A stretch of DNA of 64,000 nucleotides from Lineus longissimus (lineage: Eukaryota; Nemertea; Pilidiophora; Heteronemertea; Lineidae): positions 4,898,001 to 4,962,000 of the forward strand of contig NC_088323.1 in the NCBI RefSeq assembly GCF_910592395.1, given 5' to 3'. Under the pieces are notes generated by a model that was not told where the DNA came from, did no database searches, and saw nothing but the letters and a program-made list of their open reading frames with translations. This document shows positions 11,273 through 22,683 of the stretch, one piece after another. The first letter of the stretch is position 1. Each line of letters opens with the position of its first letter. The position numbers were made by a program, and so were the translations under genes.

Positions 11273-12378
11273 CTATTTTCTGCAAGTCCCAATTAGATGT
11301 GGAACAAGATATGGAATGGCAATTCTGAAACATGCAGCATCCACATGCTTTAGATCCACATCTGAGAATCCAGCTTGTTCAAAATCTGTTGTATACTTCC
11401 TCAACAAGTCGCAGCTCAGTAGAACCTTGTGGATGGGGTTGATCAGCTTCTGCAACAAGTATCTCCACGTCTTCGGTTCAGCATCGCTATGCTGGAAGAC
11501 ATAGACCGTACCATCCTGAAAGAGTCATATGGTTAACTAATTATAAAGAACACTGCTAAAACTGGGGAGTTTTGAACAGCCCGGGTGCACTTTTCAATGA
11601 TAAAATCATCAAATTAAACAATTTCTCCATCTTAAAGTTCACAGCTATACCCACTTCTGCAAAATGGAGGGGTTTCACAGTTATGATAATCACAGACCAG
11701 CTACCGGTTGTCCAAATAGGATTTTTATAAAACATTTAAAGCAATGTTTTTATTAAACCCTTGGTAGCTCCTAATGGTACCTAAAGAATGCGTGAGCATA
11801 GGGGGCAGAGGGTTACATTGAATGCTGCATTATTGCCTGCTGTCCTTCGTAAAACTTACTTTTTTCAGAACTCGTTTCGCTTCCCTGAGCACTTGACCAA
11901 CATCCTTCACTGAGCACAATATGTAGAAGAGAACAACAGCATCCATAGTATTGTCACCAATAGAAACCATATTTTCCCCCGTTTCTTCTAGAAATTTCAC
12001 GTCTATCTTCTTGCTGCATTGCCGATGATTTCGTTCCATATAATATCGAAAATGTGGGTTCGGTTCGATCCCATAAACTTCGCTTCCAGCAGGATAAAAC
12101 TCAAAATTTGGTCCGGACCCTATTCCAACTTCAGCTATTTTGAGAGGACGGTCTTCCATTTTAGATAAAACAGTCATTTTCAAGGCATCAAAGTTTGCCA
12201 GTCTGCGACAAATTCCATCAATTATGATGTACAAATTAAAGGCTTCTAATCTGTTACTGAGAGACCAGAGCCAGCGTCTTCCACTCGGCTTGAATATGAT
12301 GTACGATATAAACACAGCAAAGGAGAAAGTCAATATTTTCCAAAGAAAACTGCCGACAAGTGCGTCAACTTCTGCCAT
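11273..12378 (-). CDS. METTL7: METTL7/TMT1-type thiol S-methyltransferase-like protein, two coding exons
   Basis: Exon 1 is 12378-11860 (519 bp) and exon 2 is 11515-11273 (243 bp); the phase-0 junction gives 253 residues, the usual size for this family. Residues about 10-30 form the N-terminal hydrophobic membrane anchor known from METTL7A/B. The SAM-binding motif I is AEVGIGSGPNF, followed by GIEPNPHFR (acidic loop) and an ETGENM / VVLFYILCSV segment. Exon 2 begins after VLKK with DGTVYVFQH, matching the family's LKPGG..FLEH motif, and continues through WRYLLQKLINP. Vertebrate members are ER or lipid-droplet thiol methyltransferases; substrate here is unknown. The gene is head-to-head with cytochrome c. 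Confidence 0.9.
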
Positions 12379-13852
12379 CTTCCGACAATGGATGCTGAAG
12401 GGTTAGAAGAAACAGATCCGAGTTACATCTAGACAGCAAAGGATCCAGAAAAAAGATTGTAAGCTTATACGTTAGGTCGTTGTCATTTGTCAATGACATG
12501 ACAACGCAATCAATGAGATTGAGAATGAGAGTTAAAACACTCGCACCTCTGGCTGGCTTCTGAGCAGAGTTAGTTATCACAATCACTTAGGGAATGGATC
12601 GGCAAGGCCAGGCCTGGAAAAAGAAGGTACCAAAGTGACAGAGGATGACCGATCATTCATGATGACCATCTAGGGCTAGGCCTACCCGAAGTCATGGAGA
12701 AATAATTATAAATGCGAGTCAAAATAGTTCTCAAACGTAAGCTTAGGTCAACCATGACAGCGTGAGTGTCAGTGTGGGGAGTTGAAATCCTAGCAGTTGT
12801 TTGTTTGACTTTAGCAAATGAAATGACAAAAACTTTCGCACTTTTTACTATTTTCAGGTCGAGCTACTTCCAAGTACCAAATCACTCGGCAACCCTCCTA
12901 AAACCTGGATCAAACGACACATTCCGCCAGTTTGTTCGCTTGAGGTCAATTCTCATTCAGTAAATGTCGATTGCATCAGATCTCAGTATATTTCCATACG
13001 CAATAAGGTTAAGAAATAGAATCAATGTTGGATAATGACCAGTTATACCTTACACAAAGGCGCAAGTTTTTACGCAAAGGGAAATACCGAATGAGTTCCG
13101 GGGTTTTGGAGCAGTCTATTAGGGAAAAGGGCCAGAAGATATAATTTGCTCACAAAATATGGAATTAATCTGGTAATTTTGTTCCTAATTATATTTTTTC
13201 TATCTATTTTGTTATTCCTCGCTACTAGATTTAAAAAAGTGACTGTAATATAACTTTGAAAATTACTTTTTGTTTTACGAGATTACCTGATACCCCTACT
13301 AAAAATAGTCTTCCCCGATTCAGTGGTCGTTGACGTAAGAAATCGACCTTTCCAGAGGACGTTAGGATTTTATGAACGTTGCGTTGCTGTGTACTAACAC
13401 GAATAATTGTAAGTTTAGTCGAAATTTATTAATCTTTTCATTCTATAACTGAACCGGAACCCAAATAGAGTTTCACTGATCAACTTTAGAGGTATATTTG
13501 TATCCGTAGATCGTTTTATGCTGTCCAAAACCGTTCCCACGATCTCTCGGCACTGCACTGCCACATTGATACGTGTATTTAGCGTACGTGCATGTACATC
13601 GCCATCTGCACACTGCTTGATTGTGTGCATGCCATGGGTAAGAGTCAACTTTTTGACGTTGACCCATTTTGCCTTTGTCCTGTACTCTGTCTCTTGACAC
13701 ACGTACACAAGGCTTTGAAATTGAAAAGTCCCTTCAACAACTAAAAAAAGCAGTTAAAATTTTCAATCCAAATCAGAAGTGACGGTAGTTAGATCGCATT
13801 CAACTATAAATAACTGATTCAGTGATTATTTTCCAAACTTTTTCAGAACATA
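12379..13852. other. Shared upstream region of METTL7-like and cytochrome c genes
   Basis: About 1.5 kb separate the two divergent start codons. No protein-coding exon is convincing. A non-coding first exon of cytochrome c must lie here, because TTTTTCAG immediately precedes the start codon. A possible donor is AATT|GTAAGT near 13409. Confidence 0.4.
13331..13338 (+). promoter_or_regulatory. CRE-like site (TGACGTAA) upstream of cytochrome c
   Basis: TGACGTAA lies about 520 bp upstream of the cytochrome c start codon, just before a plausible non-coding first exon. CREB/ATF sites are known in mammalian cytochrome c promoters. An 8-bp match alone is weak. Confidence 0.25.
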
Positions 13853-14485
13853 ATGGGTGACGCCGACAAGGGAGCCAAGGTTTTTAAGCAGAAATGTTAT
13901 CAATGTCACAATGTGGAAAAAAATGGTAAACATAAGACGGGTCCTAACCTGTACGGGATGTACGGACGCAAGACAGGACAGGCTTCTGGATTCACCTACA
14001 CTGAAGCTAACAAGAACAAAGGTAACTTTTGAATAACATTTTTGTCTATAGTGCACATGTAGTCTTCCAACCAGTGAGGGGATCCTGTCTCCGTTAAGTA
14101 TATGTTTGTGAAATCTCAGTTGTAATTTCAATGCAACAGCACCAGTTTTAGTTGCCCACCAACCTTTAACCCACCCCTGTTTTTCACGTAGGAGTAAAGA
14201 ACAGCGTTCCTCCTAAGTCCTGGGAATCGTCTATTCTAGTAGTTTGATGGTTCAAAGTATGTACATGTAACACATGTGCTGTTTTCTCAACAGAAAATTA
14301 TTAGAAGTTACATTCTTCATGTTTTCTTTGCAGGAATAACATGGGGAGAAGACACCTTAGAGATCTATCTAACGAACCCCAAGAAGTACATACCTGGAAC
14401 TAAAATGGTCTTTGCAGGAATCAAGAAGGCGGGCGAACGCAAAGATTTAATTGCTTTTTTGAAACGGGAAACATCTCCAAGTTAA
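13853..14485 (+). CDS. CYCS: Somatic cytochrome c, two coding exons
   Basis: Exons are 13853-14021 and 14334-14485, giving 106 residues. The protein carries electrons from complex III to complex IV in the mitochondrial intermembrane space and triggers apoptosome formation in animals. All hallmarks are visible: haem attachment [25 protein letters not shown], the [13 protein letters not shown] loop with the axial methionine, and a C-terminal DLIAFLKRE helix. The single coding intron splits the glycine codon after NKNK, the position known for mammalian CYCS, so this is an ancestral gene and not a processed pseudogene. An acceptor directly before the ATG shows a 5' UTR intron. A polyadenylation signal AATAAA is at 14712-14717. 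Confidence 0.97.
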
Positions 14486-14711
14486 TATACGTGACTTTAG
14501 GAAAAAAAAATTGTATATCAGAAAAGGACCTAGAATCGCAAAGGATGAAAGTTCTACCTCCATATCATACCAGAACGATGTCCTAGTACATTTTTAAATG
14601 ACTCCATTTGTTTTGTGTTGAACTGAGAACATTGCTCATTCACAGTATGTTATGCCTTTGGACATGTACCTAAGGTTACCATTTGAACCCTAAACTCCCA
14701 ACTCGAAATGC

Positions 14712-14717
14712 AATAAA
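14712..14717 (+). promoter_or_regulatory. Candidate polyadenylation signal of cytochrome c
   Basis: AATAAA lies 227 bp after the stop codon on the coding strand. A second AATAAA near 15357 is an alternative. Confidence 0.4.
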
Positions 14718-15679
14718 TTCTTGAGTAACCAGTAAATATGACCGGCGTACCTTGGAACCTTATCTCAGGACTGCTTGTATCCTAGTCTTTTTTGTGTGCA
14801 CTGACTTACTTGACAAGAAAACCTATTGTTTTGTCTGATTTGGTCGACTTGGCCATAAGAAGGATTCTTTAAACATACAATTACAATGTATATATTTATT
14901 GCTCATTGGGTCAGTAGTCTCTGGACTGTTTTCACTGAGAAACCAGTTTAGTGGGACACCACTTGAGAATGTAATATTTCATTGTACTAACTATTTGATA
15001 TCACCATATTTACTATACTAGAGTCGGGCAAGTCTCTTTACAGGCAGTTTTACTAAAGGTCGGATCAAAAAAAGATTATTTTTGTCCAAGAATCCTGATG
15101 TACATTTACAATGATACCAGTTACACTGTAAATTTCTTCATTTTCCATTATTGTAATCCAAGCATTGTGTGTAGAACAGGATATTCTCTAGGTTGCAGTA
15201 GTGACAGTGTTTTTCATTTCATTAACAGCATAATCGGAATATTAGTCTAGTAACAGTGTGTGCTTCTCGTCTTTAGTTGAATTGTAACCTTGTTAAGTCA
15301 GGCGGCAGATTAGTAGCTGAAGGAGATTACTTTGTGCAACAAATACCATTTCAGAGAATAAATTTGTCCCTGTTTCATCCTAGCAATCACTTGACTTATC
15401 AAACTATTGGGCGATTTGGCAGGAAGAGAGTGATGAGCCCAGTGTAATGTTCTCAGTGTTTCTTCTCGACCAAAATACATGAAGAAGAGGCAGTACCCTG
15501 CCCCTCATTAAATGCTCCCCTCTATTATCAAAACAGCTTATGCATTTTCTGTTAGGGGGCCAACCCTGCCCTTGTCCTTGCCCATTCCCAAATTCCCTGC
15601 CAATCGAAATTTCTAGAAGAAACACTAGTTCCCTGGTTTGTATTCCAGTGATAAAGCACTTCAAGCATTTGTTTTATTT

Positions 15680-16915
15680 GTTTTATTTCATTGAATGACA
15701 CTGTAAACATGTAAAAAGTTATTAATGGAGGTTTTTACTAGTGAATTAAATGAGTGAAGTGTGAGTTTGAAAATACAAGTTTGTTGGTTTTGTTCTGACT
15801 TTCTACTGTTCCTCTGCGCTTCCCTGACACCAATACCATCAAGAACTGGTCATACAGAAAGGCATTTACCTGTATGAATACCACCTTCACGATCACTTCA
15901 TGCTGAATGCTATTTCTCCTGTATGGATGGCATTTCTCTCGTATGAATATCTTCAATTGTATGTCAAATGGTCATGGCGACGGTACCGCAGTCGCGCGGC
16001 AGGAAGTGGAACTGAAATCTTCGTCCAAAACTCTCAGTTCCAGTTTCTAACGCTAGAGAGCACTGCTGTCGCCAAGGCGTCAATTTTGACTTTTTGAGGG
16101 CATTTTGCATAAGTAGCCTGTGGGTCAACTGGTATTGCCAATGAAATAAGACATGCGATTGGCCCTTTTGCTATTCTTGTATGTACTAGGCAAGTAAATG
16201 CCATGCACAGAGAGATATTGCTTCTTGTCTTTGACAAACCTTTCACGTTTGAAGGACGCTGTCTCAGTGTCTGGGTTAGACAAGACCACCAAGCAATAAC
16301 AGAGAGACTTCTTGACAGTATCAGCTGGTTGGTTGACTTGTTAGTGTGCAGTTTTTAGTTTTATTTCATTGAATGACACTTTAAGCATGTAAAATGTTAT
16401 TAATGGAGGTTTTTATTAGTGAATTAAATGAGTGAAGTGTGAGTTTGAAAATACAAGTTTGTTGGTTTTGTTCTGACTTTCTACTGTTCCTCTGCGCTTC
16501 CCTGACACCAATACCATCAAGAACTGGTCATACAGAAGGTATTTACCTGTTTGAATACCACCTTCATGATAATTTCATGCTGAATGCTATTTCTCCTGTA
16601 TGGATGAATTTCTCTCGTATGAATATCTTCAATTGTATGTCACATGGCCTAGGCGACGGTGGCGCACTCTCGCGGCAGAGAGTGGAACTGAAATCTTCTC
16701 TCGTCCAAAACTCTCAGTTCAACTTTCTAACGCTAGAGAGCAGCGCTGTCGCCAAAGTCAATTTTGACTTCTTTTTTAGTAGACTCGCGGCCTACTGGTA
16801 TTGCCAATGAAATAAGACATAATGGTGGGCCCTTTTGCTATTCTTGTATGTACGAGGCAAGTGCACTTTTTCGTTTTATTTCATTGAATGACACTGTAAA
16901 CATGTAAAAAGTTAA
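15680..16915 (+). repeat. Direct segmental duplication (two copies of about 500 bp plus a fragment)
   Basis: TTTTATTTCATTGAATGACA opens a block at 15685 that contains GTGAATTAAATGAGTGAAGT, CTGCGCTTCCCTGACACC, CATGCTGAATGCTATTTCTC and AACGCTAGAGAGCA. The same order recurs from about 16360 to 16850 with a few substitutions and small indels. A third copy of only the opening 45 bp sits at 16875-16915. Both full copies have interrupted reading frames, so I call it non-coding repeat. Confidence 0.85.
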
Positions 16916-18157
16916 TGACTTGTTTGTGTGCACTTTTTTTATCGTTGTTCGCAAAAGTCCTGCTGTATTTGCAACTCAGGGTTGCAACAGGATCTACTGG
17001 ATCTTCTGTCCTGCTGTGGTAGATGGGACCACCCCCCCCCCCTCTAGACTCCCTGGGCAGCCCATTGTATCATCCATGGATGTCAGGACGAGGCCGGTCC
17101 AATGTGTTCGGAGTGTACCACCCTCAAGGACAAAATCACAACCTGCTCAACTGCTGGCTGGTGCTTGGGCTAGATTGTGACATTGTCTCTATCAACCTGC
17201 TTGCAGCATGGTGGATGATGTTCTTTGTTCATGGCTGGTACAATTCAAATCTAGGTGGAATTTTAAATGCTGTTTTTTATACTGATCAATCCCTTCAAAG
17301 CATTTAAGAAGCGCACAATCATAGCATTTGTGCGCAGGACCGGCGAAGAAGCTACTGATTCCGGAGAATTCAACCTTTTGTATTCAGCGTAAGAGTTAAT
17401 AACGGTCTCTGTGAAGACTCTAGTCCCCCAAGGGTCCTGGTTGTAATTAAATAATGTGAATGATTCAAAGATGACAGCCTGGAGCCCGATTCGAAATTAT
17501 ACATTAAAATTTCAAGTTACAGCGCTCGGTCGGACTATAATGGACCACATTCCACAAACTTTATTAGATACAAACACACAAATGATATTAGTCCCCGTAA
17601 CCATGCACCTCCGACTCATCAAAAATTAAAATAATTATGCGATGAGACTTATTATTTATCAGATGTTGGTGGTTTAGAATTTATAAAACGGATGATTATA
17701 TAGCTGAGACGCCTGCATGGCGTCGGGTGCGACAGACCATGCCCAAAAGCAAGCGTTTAAAGGGACAACTTCGGCGTGAAATATATATATGTTGGGTTTT
17801 CATAAAAAGGGGCTTCCATCAAGACCGTGACTTCACCAAACAGGATAATTGAAAAATCATTGCACTGCATTTAACAATGCACAAGAACAGGGTCTAACCA
17901 TAGGCCTTGTCTTCATTACTTTGGAAATAGTCTTTAATTTAGTTCATTCAAAAACATGTATATCGATGATTCAGTCTCAAAGGCGAGTCGGGCTCGTACT
18001 TGGAATTAGTCGTCTCTCCGTCTCGACTTTATATGCAGCAGTTTACTTGCCCTAAGTCCGGCTACTTTCGACCCAGCCGACGATTGAGTCAAGAATTCGT
18101 TGAAAACGGTGATAACCAAGACATACATATACATTGTATTGCACGCAGTTCGAAGAA

Positions 18158-20157
18158 TCAAGATATAATTAACACCGACACACATGATGAAATCAACAAG
18201 ACGCTAATTACAAATATGTTATCCGGTAGAATAAAATCCGACGCCGACTTTAATTGCCTGTTCATTTTCTCGCTTGAAACATCCCGAGGGGTCTGTTCTG
18301 TTGTCGTCACGTGATACACTGGCAGCGAAGGCGTCGTTCGTCTGCTGTCCGGTGAAACCTAGAAAAAGAGAAAACAATGACTGGTGAAACAAATGACACG
18401 ACCCGCACCGGTATGAAAATATGAGTGTCCGGTTCAAAAATCACTTGGCACAAGCAATGCTCCTCCAATCATCAACAGGTCGAATACGAAAACGAACGAG
18501 GGTCAGTCACATGCTCCTCTCCTCACACACGTCACTGAGCTCGGTAGTCCTGAGTTTTGCCCTGAAGTTTAGAGCGATTTGCCGCTTTCTTTAAGAAGTA
18601 TTATTCACGACTCCGCGGGAAAGACTGTGGTATTGGCTAACCAGAAGCCCTCAATATATTCCGTCGGTCAATTTTTCCTTCGAGAAAAATGGTGAATGTG
18701 CCTTTGACTCACCCCTGGACAATGCTGTCCATAGTTACTGACCACGCGTCTCTGTATCAGAGAGAAATAGTGCTTCCCCAAGGTGGAGCAGGGGTCGAGC
18801 ACGCTATGCAGGCAGTAGTACATCTCTTGATACTTCCTGAATACAGAAAAAACGAAAAAATGTCAGAAAAGCTATAATCATCCACAACACATGCACCGGA
18901 AGTCTACTATACACTGGTACGACCCTGTGATTGGCTCAACCATGAAGACAGCACAGACGGTGTAGGAGTGAGTACTTCTGATTGGCTAAAGATAAATTAT
19001 TTATTAAAGTGATGCCATGATGCTTGAGGTCCTTTTCATCGTTTCCACCTCATGGTAAGGTCATTCCATGACTAAGACTGCGGCAATTTTACCATAGAAA
19101 ATGTGGAACTTTGTAAAAATTAGTAAAAAACCAGCCACTGCCTGATGGAACATTCTCAATCCTGCCTCAGGAAGGTGATGGAGCACTAACCTGCAAAGCT
19201 CCCTTGTCCCCTCCGCATCCTTCGCGAGTATTTTCGAGACGGACAAGCTGAACTCTTGTTCCACCTCCTGCATGCAGCTCTTCGCCAACGCTGTAAAGTT
19301 TGTGGAACACGTAGCAGTCGACAATACCGACTTGATCACAGCTGAAATGGTATCAAGTGATCGAACCATCATTTAGATGGTACCCAGCTTGAATCGAAAT
19401 CTTGGATATTTGAAAGTGTCTTTTTCCGGTGAAGCAATGTTGACTTCATGGAGAAGTTTAATTTAGCTTTTTGTGGTGTTTTATCAGGAGACGATGAAGG
19501 ATAAACACAACGCGTTGCCTAGCAATGAGGTAAAGAAGGCGTAAGGGAGAATAAGACATTATTAGACATACCGTGTTGCCCCTTGGTGTTGGATTACTTT
19601 ATAGTGGTCGCAGAGGTTTCTAACCACGAAGAGCCGAGATGTCAAGATGTGTCAATTGACTACCGCAAAGATGGCTAATAGAACCACTCACCATGAACGA
19701 TCCCCAGGCACCAGTCAGGCAAAAGCTCCTCATTAGACGGGTCTTTGGCCGACCATGATAAAACGCCACGCCACTTGTTTTATAGGCCTAATTTTAGAAC
19801 CTTCCAATCAATAAACACCATGAACCACGTGAACTATACTTCCTTTAAACGATATAGCCGGGATGCAAAGACTTTGTTGATAAGATGCAAAAACCTTGGT
19901 GGTCAAGATGATCAATCAGGTGTAAAAAATCTCAAACTGAAGGTCTCATCTTCTTTTGTTTCCAAGTTACTTTTCTAAGAATAAAAACACCCCCATTTCA
20001 ATACAAAGGAGAAAGATAAAAGCAAATCAAGCGCTTTCTTTAAAACGTGTTAAGAACATGCTTTTCCACATGCAATTATGAACGAAGCTCCAGGCAAAAT
20101 AAACCAATTCAAGTATTTACACTCACCTAATAGAATCACCTGAAGCATCAACATCAT
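18158..20157 (-). CDS. Probable GPI-anchored, six-cysteine secreted protein (family unrecognised), four exons
   Basis: Transcript-order exons are 20157-20127, 19341-19191, 18836-18713 and 18358-18158. Every junction is GT-AG and phases close to 507 bp, 168 residues. Residues 1-20 form a signal peptide (MMLMLQVILLAVIKSVLSTA). The ectodomain has six cysteines at about 22, 33, 60, 69, 77 and 100, one N-glycosylation site (NFT), and a Thr/Ser/Pro-rich stalk at about 102-140. The tail is a small-residue cluster (KSASD), a short spacer and a 19-residue hydrophobic end without basic residues, the pattern of a GPI-anchor signal. I do not recognise the domain; the cysteine-poor helical look recalls DUF19-like extracellular modules of invertebrates, but I cannot confirm this. 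None of its exons is a long open frame, so it is easy to miss. Confidence 0.72.
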
Positions 20158-22683
20158 CTGGTTCACCGTCACGTCATTTCGTCGCAGAAAATCCGCTTTA
20201 ATTCCTACACTCCCGAGGCTATGGTTTCGGTTACATGCTCATCTCTCTTCCCAACTTCGCCTTCGGTGTTTGTCAGCAGTGTAATAACCACGGTGCTGTG
20301 ACATTGACACAATAATTATATTTCCGATAATCGATTTAAATCTGACATATTATTATAAACCTCTTATTCAATCAAGACGTATGAGTATCCCCTTTGGGAT
20401 AGCTTATAAAGACTTCTGTCTCTTTTTGGTGCAACACTAAAGATTATATTATGTGTTCCTATGTTATTGCGATATGCAGCTAAAATGCAGCTAAAAGCTA
20501 TATGGAAAGCGTCATTCCACTAATCTGATGCTGGGTAATCCATTCTTGCGCAAATGCAGCCTGCTGGCTACTGCAGTTGTTTTCAATATACTCCGCCTCT
20601 CGATATTTCTATGACACAGGAGTAAAAACGCCTGATCTCAGGATGGCGCGAATGTATCGTGTTCGCAACTCAAATCTGTCGCACTACAGACAAGCTCCTT
20701 GGACAAGCTCTATTTGCCATGAGCGGCTGTTTCACCATGGCATTATTTCCCTGTGTTTCCTTCCAGTGTCCCCGCCAGCACATTATTATTGCGTCTGTTT
20801 CATGTGAGCGTAAAACACTGTTAACATCTTTTGCAAATGTTGCTACAAGGCTGCCGCTCGTATAAATATTATATAGTAATGATGCAAGGCTACTCCTTTG
20901 CTGAACGAATTACGGCTCCATTAGCCGTTCACGGTGTCATCCGACCTCTTTAACTTTGCTCCCAGGTCCGCTCTCAGTCGCATCGTTATCTATTATCCTT
21001 CTGATGGAGTGTCTCGAAAGAAAGTTGGGCCGACAATGGGAAGTATGTTCCAGTTGCCGAGGAGAAAGACTTATATACAAAGTGCTCAATTATCTCGTGC
21101 TCTTGACTTTTGATTTCGAGGGCTCGACTGTCTATCTTTTTACTTCCTCTGCGAAAGTCCTCCACCTTTTGCTCTGACGTTTACTTCATCTGAGAACGTC
21201 TTGTACTCTTTTCTCTCACGTTTACTTCATCTGAGAAGGTCTTGCACCCTTTTCTCTCACGATTACTCCTCTCTGAGAAAGTCCTCTCACGAACATTGCT
21301 ACATGGAGACTTATCAATAAGCGAACTGAAAAGCAACGCCGTAGGCACCCGAAGCCTTATATTCTACGCGTTTTACTCCCGTGTCACCGAGAGGCTTTAA
21401 AAAAGCAAAACTCTTTAAATCTTTTTCTTTTCTGTTACATTTTCTCTTCTGCTGGCTACTTTCGAGCGAGAGAATAAGCTATCAGCTTTCTAATGAAGTA
21501 TCACATGATATATATTCATTTTTATTCAGTTACATGTAGATCTGGGACAATTAAGGTGGATGCGTCGGCGGCGGCTGCATTTTCCCTCTCGTCGCGGCCT
21601 TCCGATTACGAGAAACTGTAGTGTGAGACCGCAAAGGGTTCCATTATGGAAATCCATGATAATCACCAGATGCATCAGACTGAGGCAAGGGAAATAGCAC
21701 GGCATTGTATTGCTCGTTAAGAGATGTATCTGCTGGGCAAGGTTAATGGGCTTCCGATGCTGTGGGACCTTGTCACCTTTTCCGTCGTGGTTCTTTTCTT
21801 TTCTTCCGCCAACCTTGGCGGTGGAGTAGTAGAAAATGTCCCCCGGGAAAAAGTGTCCGGCTCTATTGTATTCTGACAACGAGCTTGTGGGAGAAAAATT
21901 CGGGAAACGGTGGCAAAAGGTCGTGGCATTCTCAGTGACAGTCATGAACACCAAGTCTTCCACCATGCATAATCAACTAGGCCGGAGTAGAAGGTTTATT
22001 CCCAAACCTTGGTCAGAAGATGGAGGAGGGGGGGGGGGGTCCAGAGCTGAAGTGATATTTTAAGGGATCTAACCACAGAATTTCACTTTTCTGTCAACAC
22101 CTGTAAAATACCAAAACATACTGAGAATGACTAATGTGTGTTATAATCGCTACTGCTAAACTGGAATACAGTGACGATGGGATAGACAGTTATATCAGGC
22201 TTCATTAGTAGTTGCACAACTGCATGCCGGTGCCGCCAATATAATAGTGTAATTATTTCCCAATAGAATAGTGTGAACTGTGATTGACACTTCAATCAAG
22301 GGTATAGGGGTGTCGATCCTAAATTTATGGAGGCTGTTTCGCACAAACATGAGGTCACGTTTTTTTTCTTTCAAAAATCAACTACACGTAATAAGAATCT
22401 GCGGGTATTTCATCAAATATCATTATCAAAGGCATGACATGATATTTCATATGATTTTTAGATTACACACGCCTGTGCAAATTGAAGGCTAACCTCGTCT
22501 CAAAGAGGGACAACAAGGACCAAGAAACCATTCATATTTTAATTGGAGTGGTTGGGACGAGGTCGAGTCATTGTCTGTATCATAGCTTGATTTCTTCGAC
22601 GATTTCATAAATATTCTTCATTTCCCTCCTGATCAGCAGCCGGACGATATCCAAGACAAAAGTAGGCGCATATCAAACTCAAA
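20158..22683. other. Intergenic between two divergent secreted-protein genes
   Basis: No supported gene. About 21165-21290 contains three degenerate units built on CTCACGTTTACTTCATCTGAGAA. A 146-codon minus-strand open frame at 21526-21966 has no recognisable domain and is treated as rejected. A G run lies near 22027. Confidence 0.35.
22606..22613 (+). promoter_or_regulatory. TATA-like box of the secreted cysteine-rich gene
   Basis: CATAAATA lies 71 bp before the start codon at 22684, a reasonable core-promoter spacing for a short 5' UTR. The match is imperfect. Confidence 0.3.

Larger units (their letters stand above)
14486..18157. other. Intergenic with segmental duplication, no gene seen
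   Basis: The left part is cytochrome c 3' UTR. About 15680-16200 and 16355-16850 are direct repeats (entered separately). About 17035-17125 is a copy of a dispersed 90-bp element with a poly-C run just before it. The open frames at 16920-17310 overlap that repeat and show no conserved domain. From about 17330 to 18157 I see nothing apart from the likely 3' UTR of the next minus-strand gene. Confidence 0.4.

Noticed and set aside
13853-14485. Cytochrome c as a processed pseudogene
   Set aside because: It keeps the conserved coding intron, a 5' UTR acceptor and every functional residue.
16920-17310. Overlapping plus-strand frames with proline-rich start
   Set aside because: They are created by a poly-C run and the dispersed 90-bp element.
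21526-21966. 146-codon minus-strand open frame
   Set aside because: The other frames are also open over parts of it, there are no good splice sites or domain, and I see no coding bias.
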